Assembly (NCBI GenBank): GCA_045656005.1
Contig: JAZOQG010000027.1
Location: 1 to 42,061, forward strand
Direction: 5' to 3'
Length of the DNA: 42,061 nucleotides
From: JAZNQN01 sp045656005
GTDB taxonomy: Bacteria; Bacillota; Clostridia; UMGS1883; UMGS1540
The position numbers and the translations under genes are program-made. Position 1 is the first letter of the stretch. Every line of letters starts with the position of its first letter. Shown here one piece after another: positions 15,492 to 24,131 of the stretch. Below the pieces are notes generated by a model. The model made no database searches. It was not told the DNA's origin and saw nothing but the letters and a program-made list of their open reading frames with translations.

Positions 15492-17982
15492 ACCAGCTCC
15501 TGCCTTCGGACATGTCAACCGCAAGGGGTACTGAAAGAGGGAACGCATTTTCCATTTCTTTTTTAACTATGTCCAAAACAATGTCTTTTTCGTCTTTGTG
15601 CGCCTCTACAATAAGTTCATCGTGCACCTGCAAAATAAGACGTGAGTGCGGTGCTTTTTCACGAAGCGCATTATAAACGTTTATCATTGCAATTTTTATA
15701 ATATCTGCCGCAGTACCCTGAATCGGGGCATTAAGTGCAACCCTTTCTCCGAAGGAACGAACGTTAAAGTTTGATGCATTTATTTCGGGGATATAGCGCC
15801 TTCTGTCAGAAAGAGTTTTTACATATCCGTGCTCTCTTGCAAACTCCACAGTATCTTTCATAAACTGACGCACACCGCTGTAGGTTTCAAGATATTTTTC
15901 CATATATTCCTTCGCCTCGGCACGGCTTGTGTGAATGTCCTCTGCAAGAGAAAATTCGGAGATACCATAAACTATTCCAAAGTTTACTGCCTTTGCATTT
16001 CTTCGCATATCGGAATTTACCATAAAATCTGCAACCCCGAAAACCTCGGAAGCAGTTTTTGTGTGAATGTCAACCCCGCTTTTGAAAGCCTCAATCATTT
16101 TTTCGTCTTTTGAAATTGATGCAAGAACACGAAGCTCAATTTGCGAATAATCGGCATCAACCAAAACATAATCGTCACTTTCTGCCACAAATACCCTTCG
16201 AAGTTCTCTTCCAAGCTCTGTTCTTATGGGGATATTCTGAAGATTTGGCTCTGTCGAGCTTATTCTTCCCGTAGTTGTAACCGTCTGATTAAAGGTTGAA
16301 TGAATTTTTCCCGTTTCGGGATTTATAACCGTTTGAAGCCCGTCAGCATAAGTGCTTTTAAGCTTTGCCTTGTGGCGGTAGTCAAGAATATATGGAATTA
16401 TAGGGTGCTTTGATCTGAGTTTTTCCAAAACATCAACACTTGTTGAATAGCCTGTTTTTGTCTTTTTTCCGCCTTTTAGCTCAAGCTTTTCAAACAGAAT
16501 AACACCAAGCTGTTTAGGTGAATTTATGTTAAACTCTTCACCAGCCAGAGTGTAAATCATTTTTTCAAGCTCTGAAATTTCCTCGCCGAGTTTTTTTGAA
16601 AATGCTACGAGCATCTCTCTGTCTGCAGTAAAGCCTTTTATCTGCATATCGGCAAGCACTTCAATGAGCGGAAGCTCTATTTTTTCAAAAAGAGGCAAAA
16701 GCTCATCTTCCGAAAGCCTGTTTAAGAGCTTTTCGCAAAGCTTTGGCAAAAGAAGTGTTCCTCCTCCCAAATCTGCATCCACACCGAGAAAATCCGAACA
16801 AAGTGCAGAAAGTGCGAAATTGTTTCTCGCAGGCTCAATGAGATATGCGGCTATAGACGGGTCAAAACCAAAGCCATAAAATCCTATTCCCATGCCATGA
16901 AGCTTAACTTTTGCACTTTTTAAATCGTTTCCATATTTTAATATATTCTTATCTTCGAAAATATGTTTAAGGCATAAGGCTTTCGATTTAAAAACCTTAT
17001 TGTCAACTGCGAAAAGTACATCCTCGCCGTCAATTTCAAAATAAAATTTGCCGCCGATTTCGGGAAGTGTTTCACAACTTAAAACCTCTGCACTTACATT
17101 TTCTTTTTCAGGGGCTTCAACCCCGTCTGCCATTTTCTCTATTATTTTCTTAAACTGAAGCCTTTGGAGAAGAGGAATAAGCTCTTCCGAATATGGCTTT
17201 ACTTCAAAATCCTCAATTTTTTCCTCTAAAGGCACATCTCTCATAATCGTTGCAAGCTCACGGCTTAAAAACGCCATCTCTCTGCCGTCTTCAATCTTTT
17301 TGAGCATTGCACCTTTAAGCTCTCCTATATTCTCATAGACCCCTTCAATTGTTTTGTATTTCGAAATAAGTGTAGTGGCAGTTTTTTCTCCAATTCCCAT
17401 AACACCTGGAATGTTGTCGGAACTGTCACCCATAAGACCTTTAACGTCTATAAGCATTTTGGGAGTAACCCCATATTTTTCATAAACTGCTTTGTCATCA
17501 TATATAACTGTCTGCGTCTGTCCTTTTGAAGTGGTTGTAAGCAAAATTGCAGTTTTGTCAGAAGCAAGCTGCAAATCGTCTCTGTCGCCCGTTAAAATGC
17601 GACACTCCACCCCTGCATTTTCACACATAGCAGAAACAGTTCCGATAAGGTCATCCGCCTCATAACCTTCTTTTTCAATGGTTTTTATATTCATGGCATG
17701 CAGCACGTCTTTTAAAACGGGCATCTGCTCGGCAAGTTCTTGGGGCATCCCATGTCTTGTTGCCTTATACTCCGAGAACATTTTGTGACGGAATGTTGGT
17801 GCCTTAAGGTCAAACGCAACCGTGCAAAAATCAGGCTTTTCCTCTCCCATCACCTTTAAAAAAATGTTTAAAAAACCATAAATGCCGTTGGTATTAAGCC
17901 CCGAATCGGTTGTGAGGGGCGCCACGGCATAAAAGGCTCTGTTTATTATTGAATTTCCGTCTATTATCAGCAGTTTTTTCAT
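15478..17982 (-). CDS. polA: DNA polymerase I
   Basis: An 834-residue family A polymerase for Okazaki fragment processing and repair. The 5' nuclease domain (about 1-290) has IDGNSIINRAFY, EGYEADDLIGT, TGDRDDLQL and GDSSDNIPGV. The middle domain (about 310-450) keeps the 3'-5' exonuclease fold but begins KFYFEIDGED and lacks the DxE catalytic pair, so proofreading is inferred to be lost, as in many Firmicute PolA proteins. The polymerase domain has DADYSQIELRVLA, RRNAKAVNFGIVYGIS and LQVHDELIVE (motifs A, B and C). The gene lies 8 bp after the P-loop/Asp23 gene and overlaps coaE by a few bases, so it is part of a longer operon. Confidence 0.97.
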   Translation of the reverse strand: MKKLLIIDGNSIINRAFYAVAPLTTDSGLNTNGIYGFLNIFLKVMGEEKPDFCTVAFDLKAPTFRHKMFSEYKATRHGMPQELAEQMPVLKDVLHAMNIKTIEKEGYEADDLIGTVSAMCENAGVECRILTGDRDDLQLASDKTAILLTTTSKGQTQTVIYDDKAVYEKYGVTPKMLIDVKGLMGDSSDNIPGVMGIGEKTATTLISKYKTIEGVYENIGELKGAMLKKIEDGREMAFLSRELATIMRDVPLEEKIEDFEVKPYSEELIPLLQRLQFKKIIEKMADGVEAPEKENVSAEVLSCETLPEIGGKFYFEIDGEDVLFAVDNKVFKSKALCLKHIFEDKNILKYGNDLKSAKVKLHGMGIGFYGFGFDPSIAAYLIEPARNNFALSALCSDFLGVDADLGGGTLLLPKLCEKLLNRLSEDELLPLFEKIELPLIEVLADMQIKGFTADREMLVAFSKKLGEEISELEKMIYTLAGEEFNINSPKQLGVILFEKLELKGGKKTKTGYSTSVDVLEKLRSKHPIIPYILDYRHKAKLKSTYADGLQTVINPETGKIHSTFNQTVTTTGRISSTEPNLQNIPIRTELGRELRRVFVAESDDYVLVDADYSQIELRVLASISKDEKMIEAFKSGVDIHTKTASEVFGVADFMVNSDMRRNAKAVNFGIVYGISEFSLAEDIHTSRAEAKEYMEKYLETYSGVRQFMKDTVEFAREHGYVKTLSDRRRYIPEINASNFNVRSFGERVALNAPIQGTAADIIKIAMINVYNALREKAPHSRLILQVHDELIVEAHKDEKDIVLDIVKKEMENAFPLSVPLAVDMSEGRSWYDAK

Positions 17983-17990
17983 ATCGGCTC

Positions 17991-18797
17991 CTATAATACT
18001 ACAGATTTTATTATTACAGTTATATTTTTAACGTTAATTGATGCCAACTCGTCTACGGCTTTTACTATTTCTTTTCCTACACTTTCTCCCGCAAGGTCAA
18101 TTCTCTTTCCATATAAAACTTCAATTTCGACTTTGATGCTGACACCGCCTCCCATGTCCTTGCATGACGCTGAAAGCACCTTTGTTACTTTCTCGTTTTT
18201 TAGCGCAACACTTTTTGCAATATCGCAAATTGCCGAAGGGGAAATTACAAATTCACCCATATAACTGAAAGTAGGTCTTACAATAGTTTTTTCAAGTTCG
18301 GGTACTTCTGCTTTTTTTCTCGAAATTTTCTTAAGAGCATCCATCCAGTAGCCCGAAAAATCTTTTTTGATTTCGAATGTTGGAACAGGAATTACGTGCT
18401 TTCCCTCGTCCATACGCATACTGTGTGCCTTTTCCATTTCTTCCTTTGTGGCAACATCTTCAATTTCCACAAACTCCGAAACTGCAGGAAGTGATAACTT
18501 CTCAGCAATTTTTTCTATCATTTCGTGGCTTGTACCTAAAATCAAAATTCCTTTGGGTTTTTCGTTTTCTATTGCGCGTTTTACATCTTCTGCATGTTCT
18601 TCATTAAAAAAAAGAGCGCATCTTACAGAAGCAAGACGTGTTTTCTCTTTTTTTGCAGACCTTCCTGCAATAACTCTGCGCTCTGAAATCAAAAGCCCGT
18701 CATCTATTACATATTTAAGTCCTTTTTCTGCGGCAACCTCAAGGGCACGATAGCTTTTTCCGCTACCGCTTACGCCCGAAAAACCTATAATTTTCAT
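17991..18797 (-). CDS. P-loop NTPase fused to a C-terminal Asp23/Gls24-like domain
   Basis: A 268-residue protein of two parts. Residues 1-165 begin with a P-loop, GVSGSGKS (8-15), then VIDDGLLI (30-37), like a small kinase or ATPase; an ILILGTS strand follows (84-90). Residues 178-268 resemble the Asp23/Gls24 (alkaline shock, YloU-like) domain. They start GEFVISPSAICDIAK and continue through GGGVSIKVEIEVLYG to a final VKNITVIIKSVV strand. Asp23-family proteins are thought to act at the cell envelope. I know of no characterised function for the combination. The ATG at 18797 has GGGTGG five bases upstream; a GTG at 18806 is less likely. It lies between rex (32 bp) and polA (8 bp) in one operon. 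Confidence 0.78.
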   Translation of the reverse strand: MKIIGFSGVSGSGKSYRALEVAAEKGLKYVIDDGLLISERRVIAGRSAKKEKTRLASVRCALFFNEEHAEDVKRAIENEKPKGILILGTSHEMIEKIAEKLSLPAVSEFVEIEDVATKEEMEKAHSMRMDEGKHVIPVPTFEIKKDFSGYWMDALKKISRKKAEVPELEKTIVRPTFSYMGEFVISPSAICDIAKSVALKNEKVTKVLSASCKDMGGGVSIKVEIEVLYGKRIDLAGESVGKEIVKAVDELASINVKNITVIIKSVVL

Positions 18798-18829
18798 AAA
18801 TACCACCCAATCGATTTATGCAGAACGAG

Positions 18830-19459
18830 TTATCCTCTTTCTGCTATTGTATGCGACAACGTCATCAGAGAGTCACTTAAATGCACATTTTCAATTTCAA
18901 TTCCGTCTTTTGCCCGAAGCTCCATATATGAAAAGTTCCATATTCCTTTAACACCCAGATTGCATAGCTTGTCCGCAACCTCCTGGGCATATTTTTTCGT
19001 AACTGTTAAAATGGCGATATCAGGCTTTAAAAGAGCGAACTGCTTTTCTAAATCATTCATATCCATTATGGTAATTCCGTTAATTTCACTACCTATTATA
19101 TCAGGATTTACATCAAAAATACCAACAAGATTAAATCCCCTGCGTTTAAAGCCAGCATAATTTGCAATGGCATGACCTAAATTACCTGCACCTAGTATAA
19201 TCGTTTTGTGTCCTTTGTCAAGACCTAAAATCTCACCGATTTTATTACGAAGCTCTAAAACATTGTAGCCATACCCCTGCTGACCAAAACCGCCAAAGCA
19301 GTTAAAATCCTGCCTTATCTGGGAGGCCGTAACATTCATTTTTTCCGCAAGGGCAGAAGAAGATATTCTTTCGATGCCTTCTGATGCCATATCGGAAAGA
19401 TATCTGTAATATCTCGGAAGTCGTCTTATAACAATTTTCGAAACTTTTTTATCACTCAT
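18830..19459 (-). CDS. rex: Rex, redox-sensing transcriptional repressor
   Basis: A 209-residue NADH/NAD+ sensor. The N-terminal winged helix contains RRLPRYYRYL and SSALAEKMNVTASQIRQDFNCFGGFG, which closely matches Rex. The C-terminal Rossmann domain has ILGAGNLGHAIANY and IFDVNPDIIG. Rex normally represses fermentation and NADH-oxidising genes until NADH rises. I saw no TTGTTAA-N4-TTAACAA type operator near its own promoter or that of the aconitase gene, so autoregulation or control of acn/idh is unproven. It lies 40 bp downstream of isocitrate dehydrogenase and 32 bp upstream of the P-loop/Asp23 gene. Confidence 0.97.
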   Translation of the reverse strand: MSDKKVSKIVIRRLPRYYRYLSDMASEGIERISSSALAEKMNVTASQIRQDFNCFGGFGQQGYGYNVLELRNKIGEILGLDKGHKTIILGAGNLGHAIANYAGFKRRGFNLVGIFDVNPDIIGSEINGITIMDMNDLEKQFALLKPDIAILTVTKKYAQEVADKLCNLGVKGIWNFSYMELRAKDGIEIENVHLSDSLMTLSHTIAERG

Positions 19460-19499
19460 ATATACCTCTGTTTTTAAAAATCTTAAGGTCTAAACTTTT

Positions 19500-20657
19500 T
19501 TAAAGTCCCTGAATAGTATCCATGATATAGTTTGCAAATTCACTGCATGTCGCTCCATCACGGTTACCTGTTGAAACTATCTTTTTCTCTTCAAGACAGC
19601 AAATGTCAAGAGCACGGCTTAATTTTTCGCTTTCTTCCTGATATCCTATGTGAGAAAGGAGCATTGCCACCGCTCTCATAATGCTTGAAGGATTTGCATA
19701 TTCTCCTATGCCCTCCAAAATCATTCTCGGAGCACTTCCGTGAATTGCCTCAAACATTGCATATTTTTTACCAATATTTGAAGAGCCTGCAGTTCCTACA
19801 CCGCCCTGAATCTGTGCAGCTTCGTCTGTTATAATGTCGCCATAAAGATTAGGAAGCACAAAAACTTCAAAACTGCTTCTTATGTCTTCGTTTATAAGGT
19901 TTGCCGCCATAATGTCAACATACCATGAATCAAACGAGATTTCGGGGTATTCCTTTGAAACCTCTTTGCATATATCAAGAAACTTTCCGTCTGTGGTTTT
20001 TATGATGTTTGCCTTTGTAACGGCAGAAACTCTTTTTTTGCCGTTGTTTTTTGCAAATTCAAATGCGGCTCTTGCAATTCTTTCACAGCCTTCTGTTGTG
20101 TGTACGCAAAAGTCCATTGAAACGTCACCTACTGAAATACCCTTTGAGCCTACTGCATAAGAGCCCTCTGTGTTTTCGCGGAAGAATGTCCAGTCAATCC
20201 CTTTTTCGGGAACACATACAGGTCTTACATTCGCTAAAAGGTCAAGTTCACGGCGCATTGTAACGTTTGCACTTTCAAGGTTTGGAAGTCCGTCACCCTT
20301 GCCGGGTGTTGTTGTAGGTCCTTTTAAGAGAACGTGGCATTTCTTAATTTCTTCCATAACGTCATCAGGAATTGATTTAAGCTTTGCCACTCTGTTTTCA
20401 ATGGTAAGTCCCTCTATATTTCTGATTTCAATTTTTCCGCTTTCCACCTTGTCGGCAAGAATAAATTCCATAACCCTTTTTGCTTCTTTTAAAATTATGG
20501 GACCTATTCCGTCACCCGGAATAACACCTATTATAATTTTGTCAAGTGCGTTATAATCTGTAAACTCTTTGTCCGCTTTCATTTTTTCAGCTTTTTCAAG
20601 CTGACCTTTTAAAAGCTCTTCAAATTTCAAAACCGCTTCTTTAATATTTTCCTGCAT
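19500..20657 (-). CDS. icd: Isocitrate dehydrogenase, isocitrate/isopropylmalate dehydrogenase family
   Basis: A 385-residue decarboxylating beta-hydroxyacid dehydrogenase. PGDGIGP (about 48-54) is the family N-terminal motif, and ANVTMRRELDLLANVRP contains the substrate-binding arginines. FRENTEGSYAVGSKGI resembles the isocitrate-type phosphorylation-loop region. YGDIITDEAAQIQGGVGTAGSSNIG and EAIHGSAPRM form the NAD(P)-binding end. Isocitrate rather than isopropylmalate is favoured because aconitase lies 12 bp upstream. A long N-terminal extension rich in Lys and Glu (about 1-40) precedes the domain. It makes 2-oxoglutarate, probably for glutamate synthesis. The cofactor cannot be decided by eye. 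Confidence 0.86.
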   Translation of the reverse strand: MQENIKEAVLKFEELLKGQLEKAEKMKADKEFTDYNALDKIIIGVIPGDGIGPIILKEAKRVMEFILADKVESGKIEIRNIEGLTIENRVAKLKSIPDDVMEEIKKCHVLLKGPTTTPGKGDGLPNLESANVTMRRELDLLANVRPVCVPEKGIDWTFFRENTEGSYAVGSKGISVGDVSMDFCVHTTEGCERIARAAFEFAKNNGKKRVSAVTKANIIKTTDGKFLDICKEVSKEYPEISFDSWYVDIMAANLINEDIRSSFEVFVLPNLYGDIITDEAAQIQGGVGTAGSSNIGKKYAMFEAIHGSAPRMILEGIGEYANPSSIMRAVAMLLSHIGYQEESEKLSRALDICCLEEKKIVSTGNRDGATCSEFANYIMDTIQGL

Positions 20658-20669
20658 TTTTAATCCACC

Positions 20670-22601
20670 TTAATTATTCTTTTTTGTATAGTTCAAAAGT
20701 CCGCCTGCAATTATCATGTCTTTCTGTCTTTCAGAAAGCGATACTGCGGTTTCTATTTTTTCGCCTGTTGTTTTGTTTAAAATTGTTATCTTGTCCCCTG
20801 CAAGGAGTTGCTTTTCAGGATTTTCAATAACAATTTCGTCACCCTGATTTATTTTTTCATAATCGTCTTCGTTTACGAAGGTAAGGGGCAAAATTCCTGA
20901 ATTTACAAGGTTTGCCATGTGAATTCTTGCAAATGATTTAACTATTACCGCTTTAACTCCAAGATATAAAGGAGCAAGCGCGGCATGCTCACGTGACGAA
21001 CCCTGACCGTAGTTTGAGCCGCCGACAATTACGGATTTTCCCATTTCAAGTGCTCTTTTGTAGAAATTCTCGTCGCAAACTGCAAAGCAGTGCTTTGAAA
21101 TTTCAGGAATGTTTGAGCGAAGAGGAAGAATTTTTGCACCTGCAGGCATAATGTGGTCTGTTGTAATGTTGTCGCCTACTTTAAGCGAGCATTTTGCACT
21201 TATTTCCTCAGCCAAAGCATCACTTACAGGGAATGGCTTAATGTTGGGACCTCTCAAAACCTCAACGCTTTCCATATCCTCTTCTTTTACAGGGGGAACT
21301 ATCATGTTGTCATTAATATCAAACACTTCGGGAAGTTTAAATTCGGGCATTTCGCCAAGCTCACGTGGGTCTGTAAGGAAACCTGAAAGCGCAGATGCTG
21401 CCGCCATTTCAGGAGATACAAGATAAATCTGTCCGTCTTTTGTACCTGAACGTCCTTCAAAGTTGCGGTTGAATGTTCTGAGGGAAATACCCTTAGAATT
21501 TGGTGACTGCCCCATACCGATACATGGTCCGCAAGCACTTTCAAGTATTCTTGCGCCTGCATCAATAAGTTTTGAAAGTGCTCCGCATTTTGCGAGCATT
21601 GAAAGCACCTGCTTTGAACCCGGTGCAATGGATAAAGACACGTCAGGATTAACAGTCTTTCCATCAAGAATATGTGCAACTTTCAGCATATCGAGAAGCG
21701 AAGAATTGGTGCATGAGCCTATGCAAACCTGGTCAATTTTAAGTTTTCCTATTTCTTTAACTGATTTTACGTTGTCAGGTGAGTGAGGGCAAGCCGCAAG
21801 CGGCTCAAGGTCTGAAAGATTAATCTCTACCACCTCGTCATACTCTGCATCTTCATCAGCACAAAGCGGCACCCATACTTCTTCCCTCTTTTGTGCCTTT
21901 AAAAACTCTCTTGTTATTTCATCAGATGGAAAAATTGATGTTGTAGCACCAAGCTCTGCACCCATGTTTGTAATGGTTGCACGCTCAGGTACTGATAAAG
22001 TTTTAACACCTTCGCCCGAGTATTCTATAACCTTACCTACACCGCCTTTAACGGAAAGACGGCGAAGAACTTCCAAAATAACGTCTTTTGCACTTACCCA
22101 TGGAGAAAGTTTGCCAGAAAGGGAAACCTTTACAACGCGGGGACATGTTATGTAATAAGCACCGCCGCCCATTGCAACTGCAACGTCCATTCCGCCTGCG
22201 CCTATCGCAATCATGCCTATTCCTCCGCCTGTCGGTGTGTGCGAGTCGGAGCCTATAAGTGTTTTTCCCGGGATACCAAATCTTTCAAGGTGTACCTGAT
22301 GGCAAATTCCGTTACCCGGTCTTGAAAAATAAATCCCGTGTTTCTTGCATACACTGCCGATAAAACGATGGTCGTCAGCATTTTCAAATCCGCTTTGAAG
22401 AGTGTTATGGTCAATATAAGCTACAGACCTCTCAGTTTTTACTCTCGGAACCCCCATAGCCTCAAATTCGAGATAAGCCATAGTTCCCGTAGCATCCTGC
22501 GTTAAGGTCTGGTCAATTTTTATTCCTATTTCCTTGCCTTTTATCATTTCACCATCAATAAGATGTGCAGATAAAATTTTCTCTGTTAAAGTTAATCCCA
22601 T
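20670..22601 (-). CDS. acn: Aconitate hydratase
   Basis: A 643-residue single-chain aconitase, converting citrate to isocitrate with a [4Fe-4S] cluster. The three cluster cysteines are found in VCIGSCTNSSL and ACGPCIGMG. SDSHTPTGGGIGM is another core motif. The swivel domain (LeuD-like) follows a linker and contains GDNITTDHIMPAGAKILPLR and GGSNYGQGSSREHAA. Its compact length and LeuC/LeuD-like order are typical of aconitases in anaerobes. The start is the ATG at 22601 with GAGGTG upstream; a GTG at 22610 overlaps this ribosome binding site. It is the first gene of a long operon with its own promoter. No citrate synthase gene is present in the window. Confidence 0.92.
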   Translation of the reverse strand: MGLTLTEKILSAHLIDGEMIKGKEIGIKIDQTLTQDATGTMAYLEFEAMGVPRVKTERSVAYIDHNTLQSGFENADDHRFIGSVCKKHGIYFSRPGNGICHQVHLERFGIPGKTLIGSDSHTPTGGGIGMIAIGAGGMDVAVAMGGGAYYITCPRVVKVSLSGKLSPWVSAKDVILEVLRRLSVKGGVGKVIEYSGEGVKTLSVPERATITNMGAELGATTSIFPSDEITREFLKAQKREEVWVPLCADEDAEYDEVVEINLSDLEPLAACPHSPDNVKSVKEIGKLKIDQVCIGSCTNSSLLDMLKVAHILDGKTVNPDVSLSIAPGSKQVLSMLAKCGALSKLIDAGARILESACGPCIGMGQSPNSKGISLRTFNRNFEGRSGTKDGQIYLVSPEMAAASALSGFLTDPRELGEMPEFKLPEVFDINDNMIVPPVKEEDMESVEVLRGPNIKPFPVSDALAEEISAKCSLKVGDNITTDHIMPAGAKILPLRSNIPEISKHCFAVCDENFYKRALEMGKSVIVGGSNYGQGSSREHAALAPLYLGVKAVIVKSFARIHMANLVNSGILPLTFVNEDDYEKINQGDEIVIENPEKQLLAGDKITILNKTTGEKIETAVSLSERQKDMIIAGGLLNYTKKNN

Positions 22602-22635
22602 TTCTCTCACCTCAAAAATATACTATATCTATATT

Positions 22636-22664
22636 ATTATACAGTATTATAGTACCCCTGTCAA
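22636..22664 (-). promoter_or_regulatory. Consensus SigA promoter for the acn-icd-rex-polA operon
   Basis: On the minus strand, a perfect TTGACA (22664-22659), a 17-bp spacer and a perfect TATAAT (22641-22636). A promoter this close to consensus usually needs a repressor. An AT-rich dyad, TACTATA with TATAGTA, spans 22654-22621 across the -10 element and could be an operator, although its base composition makes chance possible. Confidence 0.88.
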
Positions 22665-22796
22665 GTTTTTAAAGAGTGTATCCTCATATAATATTTAAAA
22701 AAATTTAAAATTATTATAGGATAATTGCAGTTGTGTGTCGAATTAATAAAGATAGCTTAAAACTTTATTGTTTTTACATAGAAAAGAGGTAAGAAT

Positions 22797-24023
22797 ATGA
22801 AAATCACAAATAAAAGCATACTTGCACCGAAAGGCTTTATGTCGGCAGGTGTAAGGGCAGGAATTAAAAAGGGAAAAACAAATCTTGACATGGCAATCGT
22901 AATAAGCGAAAAAGAGGCTGTTTGCGCAGGCACATTTACAAAAAACCGCGTTAAAGCCGCACCTGTTTTGTGGGACAGAGAGGTAGTTTCTTCCTCTCCT
23001 TATGTTAAAGCCGTAGTGGTAAATTCAGGTGTTGCAAACGCATGCACAGGCGATGAAGGTTTTGAAAACACAAAGAAAACCGCCGAGCACGTTGCAAAAA
23101 ATTTAGGAGTAAATGCTGAGAACGTATTGGTAGCTTCAACAGGTGTAATAGGTGCTCAGCTTCCAATGGATGTTATTTTAAAGGGATGCGATATGCTCAC
23201 ATCCAAAGCCGAGAGAAGTGACGAGTGCGAAAAAAATGCATCCCTCGCAATTATGACAACTGATACAAAGCCTAAAACATGCTCCTGCGAAATTGAAATT
23301 TCAGGGAAAACCGTTACAATAGGCGGAATGTGCAAAGGCTCAGGTATGATTCACCCCAACATGGGCACCATGCTTTCCTTTATCACAACCGATGCACTTA
23401 TTTCAAAGGAAATGCTCCAGAAAGCACTCTCTCTTGATGTTGAGGACACATATAACATGGTTTCCGTTGATGGTGACACTTCTACAAATGATACAGTTTT
23501 GGTAATGGCAAACGGCATGGCTGAAAACGACATTATCGACAAAGAAGACGAAAACTTTGAGAAATTCTCTGAAGCACTTCACTACATAAATGAAACTTTA
23601 GCCAAAAAAATCGCAGAGGACGGAGAAGGTGCAACACGACTTTTTGAAGTTACAGTAAACGGTGCATGCACAAAAGGGGATGCCCGCATTTTAAGTAAAA
23701 GTGTTATTTGCTCTTCCCTCACAAAAGCCGCAATTTTCGGCAAGGACGCAAACTGGGGAAGAATACTTTGCGCTCTCGGTTACTCGGACGGAAATTTTGT
23801 TCCCGAAAAAACAGATGTTACAATTAAAAGCGAAAACGGCTCTGTTATGCTCGTAAAAGGCGGAATGTCAGCCTCTTATAGCGAGGAAGTTGCAACAAAG
23901 GTTCTTTCCGCACCTTCCGTTACCGCAGTTATAGACCTTCATGACGGGCAATATAGCGCAACTGCGTGGGGATGCGACTTAACATTTGATTATGTTACAA
24001 TTAACGCAGATTATCGTTCCTGA
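22797..24023 (+). CDS. argJ: ArgJ, glutamate N-acetyltransferase / amino-acid acetyltransferase
   Basis: Transfers the acetyl group from N-acetylornithine to glutamate in cyclic arginine synthesis; bifunctional forms also use acetyl-CoA. The 408-residue precursor splits itself into alpha and beta chains before a catalytic threonine. Here the site reads KGSGMIHPNMGTMLSFITTDA, with Gly190-Thr191 at the junction, where most ArgJ proteins have Ala-Thr. VVVNSGVANACTG and VASTGVIGAQLPM are typical of the family. No other arginine gene lies nearby. AGAGG precedes the ATG. It is transcribed away from the acn operon. I see no clear SigA promoter upstream. Confidence 0.95.
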   Translation: MKITNKSILAPKGFMSAGVRAGIKKGKTNLDMAIVISEKEAVCAGTFTKNRVKAAPVLWDREVVSSSPYVKAVVVNSGVANACTGDEGFENTKKTAEHVAKNLGVNAENVLVASTGVIGAQLPMDVILKGCDMLTSKAERSDECEKNASLAIMTTDTKPKTCSCEIEISGKTVTIGGMCKGSGMIHPNMGTMLSFITTDALISKEMLQKALSLDVEDTYNMVSVDGDTSTNDTVLVMANGMAENDIIDKEDENFEKFSEALHYINETLAKKIAEDGEGATRLFEVTVNGACTKGDARILSKSVICSSLTKAAIFGKDANWGRILCALGYSDGNFVPEKTDVTIKSENGSVMLVKGGMSASYSEEVATKVLSAPSVTAVIDLHDGQYSATAWGCDLTFDYVTINADYRS

Positions 24024-24056
24024 AAAAATTTAAAAACATTTAAAATCGCCCTTGTT

Positions 24057-24090
24057 TTCGACAGTATTTTTGTTATAGCAATGCTATAAT
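24057..24090 (+). promoter_or_regulatory. Spo0A-controlled, wide-spaced promoter of spoIIE
   Basis: TTCGACA (24057-24063) is an exact reverse complement of the 0A box TGTCGAA. Its last six bases, TCGACA, can serve as a -35 element. A perfect TATAAT lies at 24085-24090 after a 21-bp spacer. In Bacillus subtilis the spoIIE and spoIIG promoters have the same design: a 21-22 bp spacer and 0A boxes overlapping -35, allowing sigma-A to work only with Spo0A~P. Assignment here rests on that comparison. Confidence 0.75.
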
Positions 24091-24131
24091 GACTTTATTA
24101 TACGAAAACAGGGGTGATTTTTCTGGAATCT

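Noticed and set aside
15478..17982. Degenerate 3'-5' exonuclease domain of PolA as a novelty
   Set aside because: Loss of proofreading residues is widespread in Firmicute PolA and is noted only in the gene entry.
22600..22700. Search for a Rex operator (TTGTTAA-N4-TTAACAA) at the acn promoter
   Set aside because: No inverted repeat of this type was found near acn or rex by reading; weaker sites cannot be excluded without a matrix.
22736..22742. A second TGTCGAA (0A box) upstream of argJ
   Set aside because: A lone 7-mer with no suitable -10 at a fitting distance, upstream of an arginine gene. Chance is the simpler explanation.
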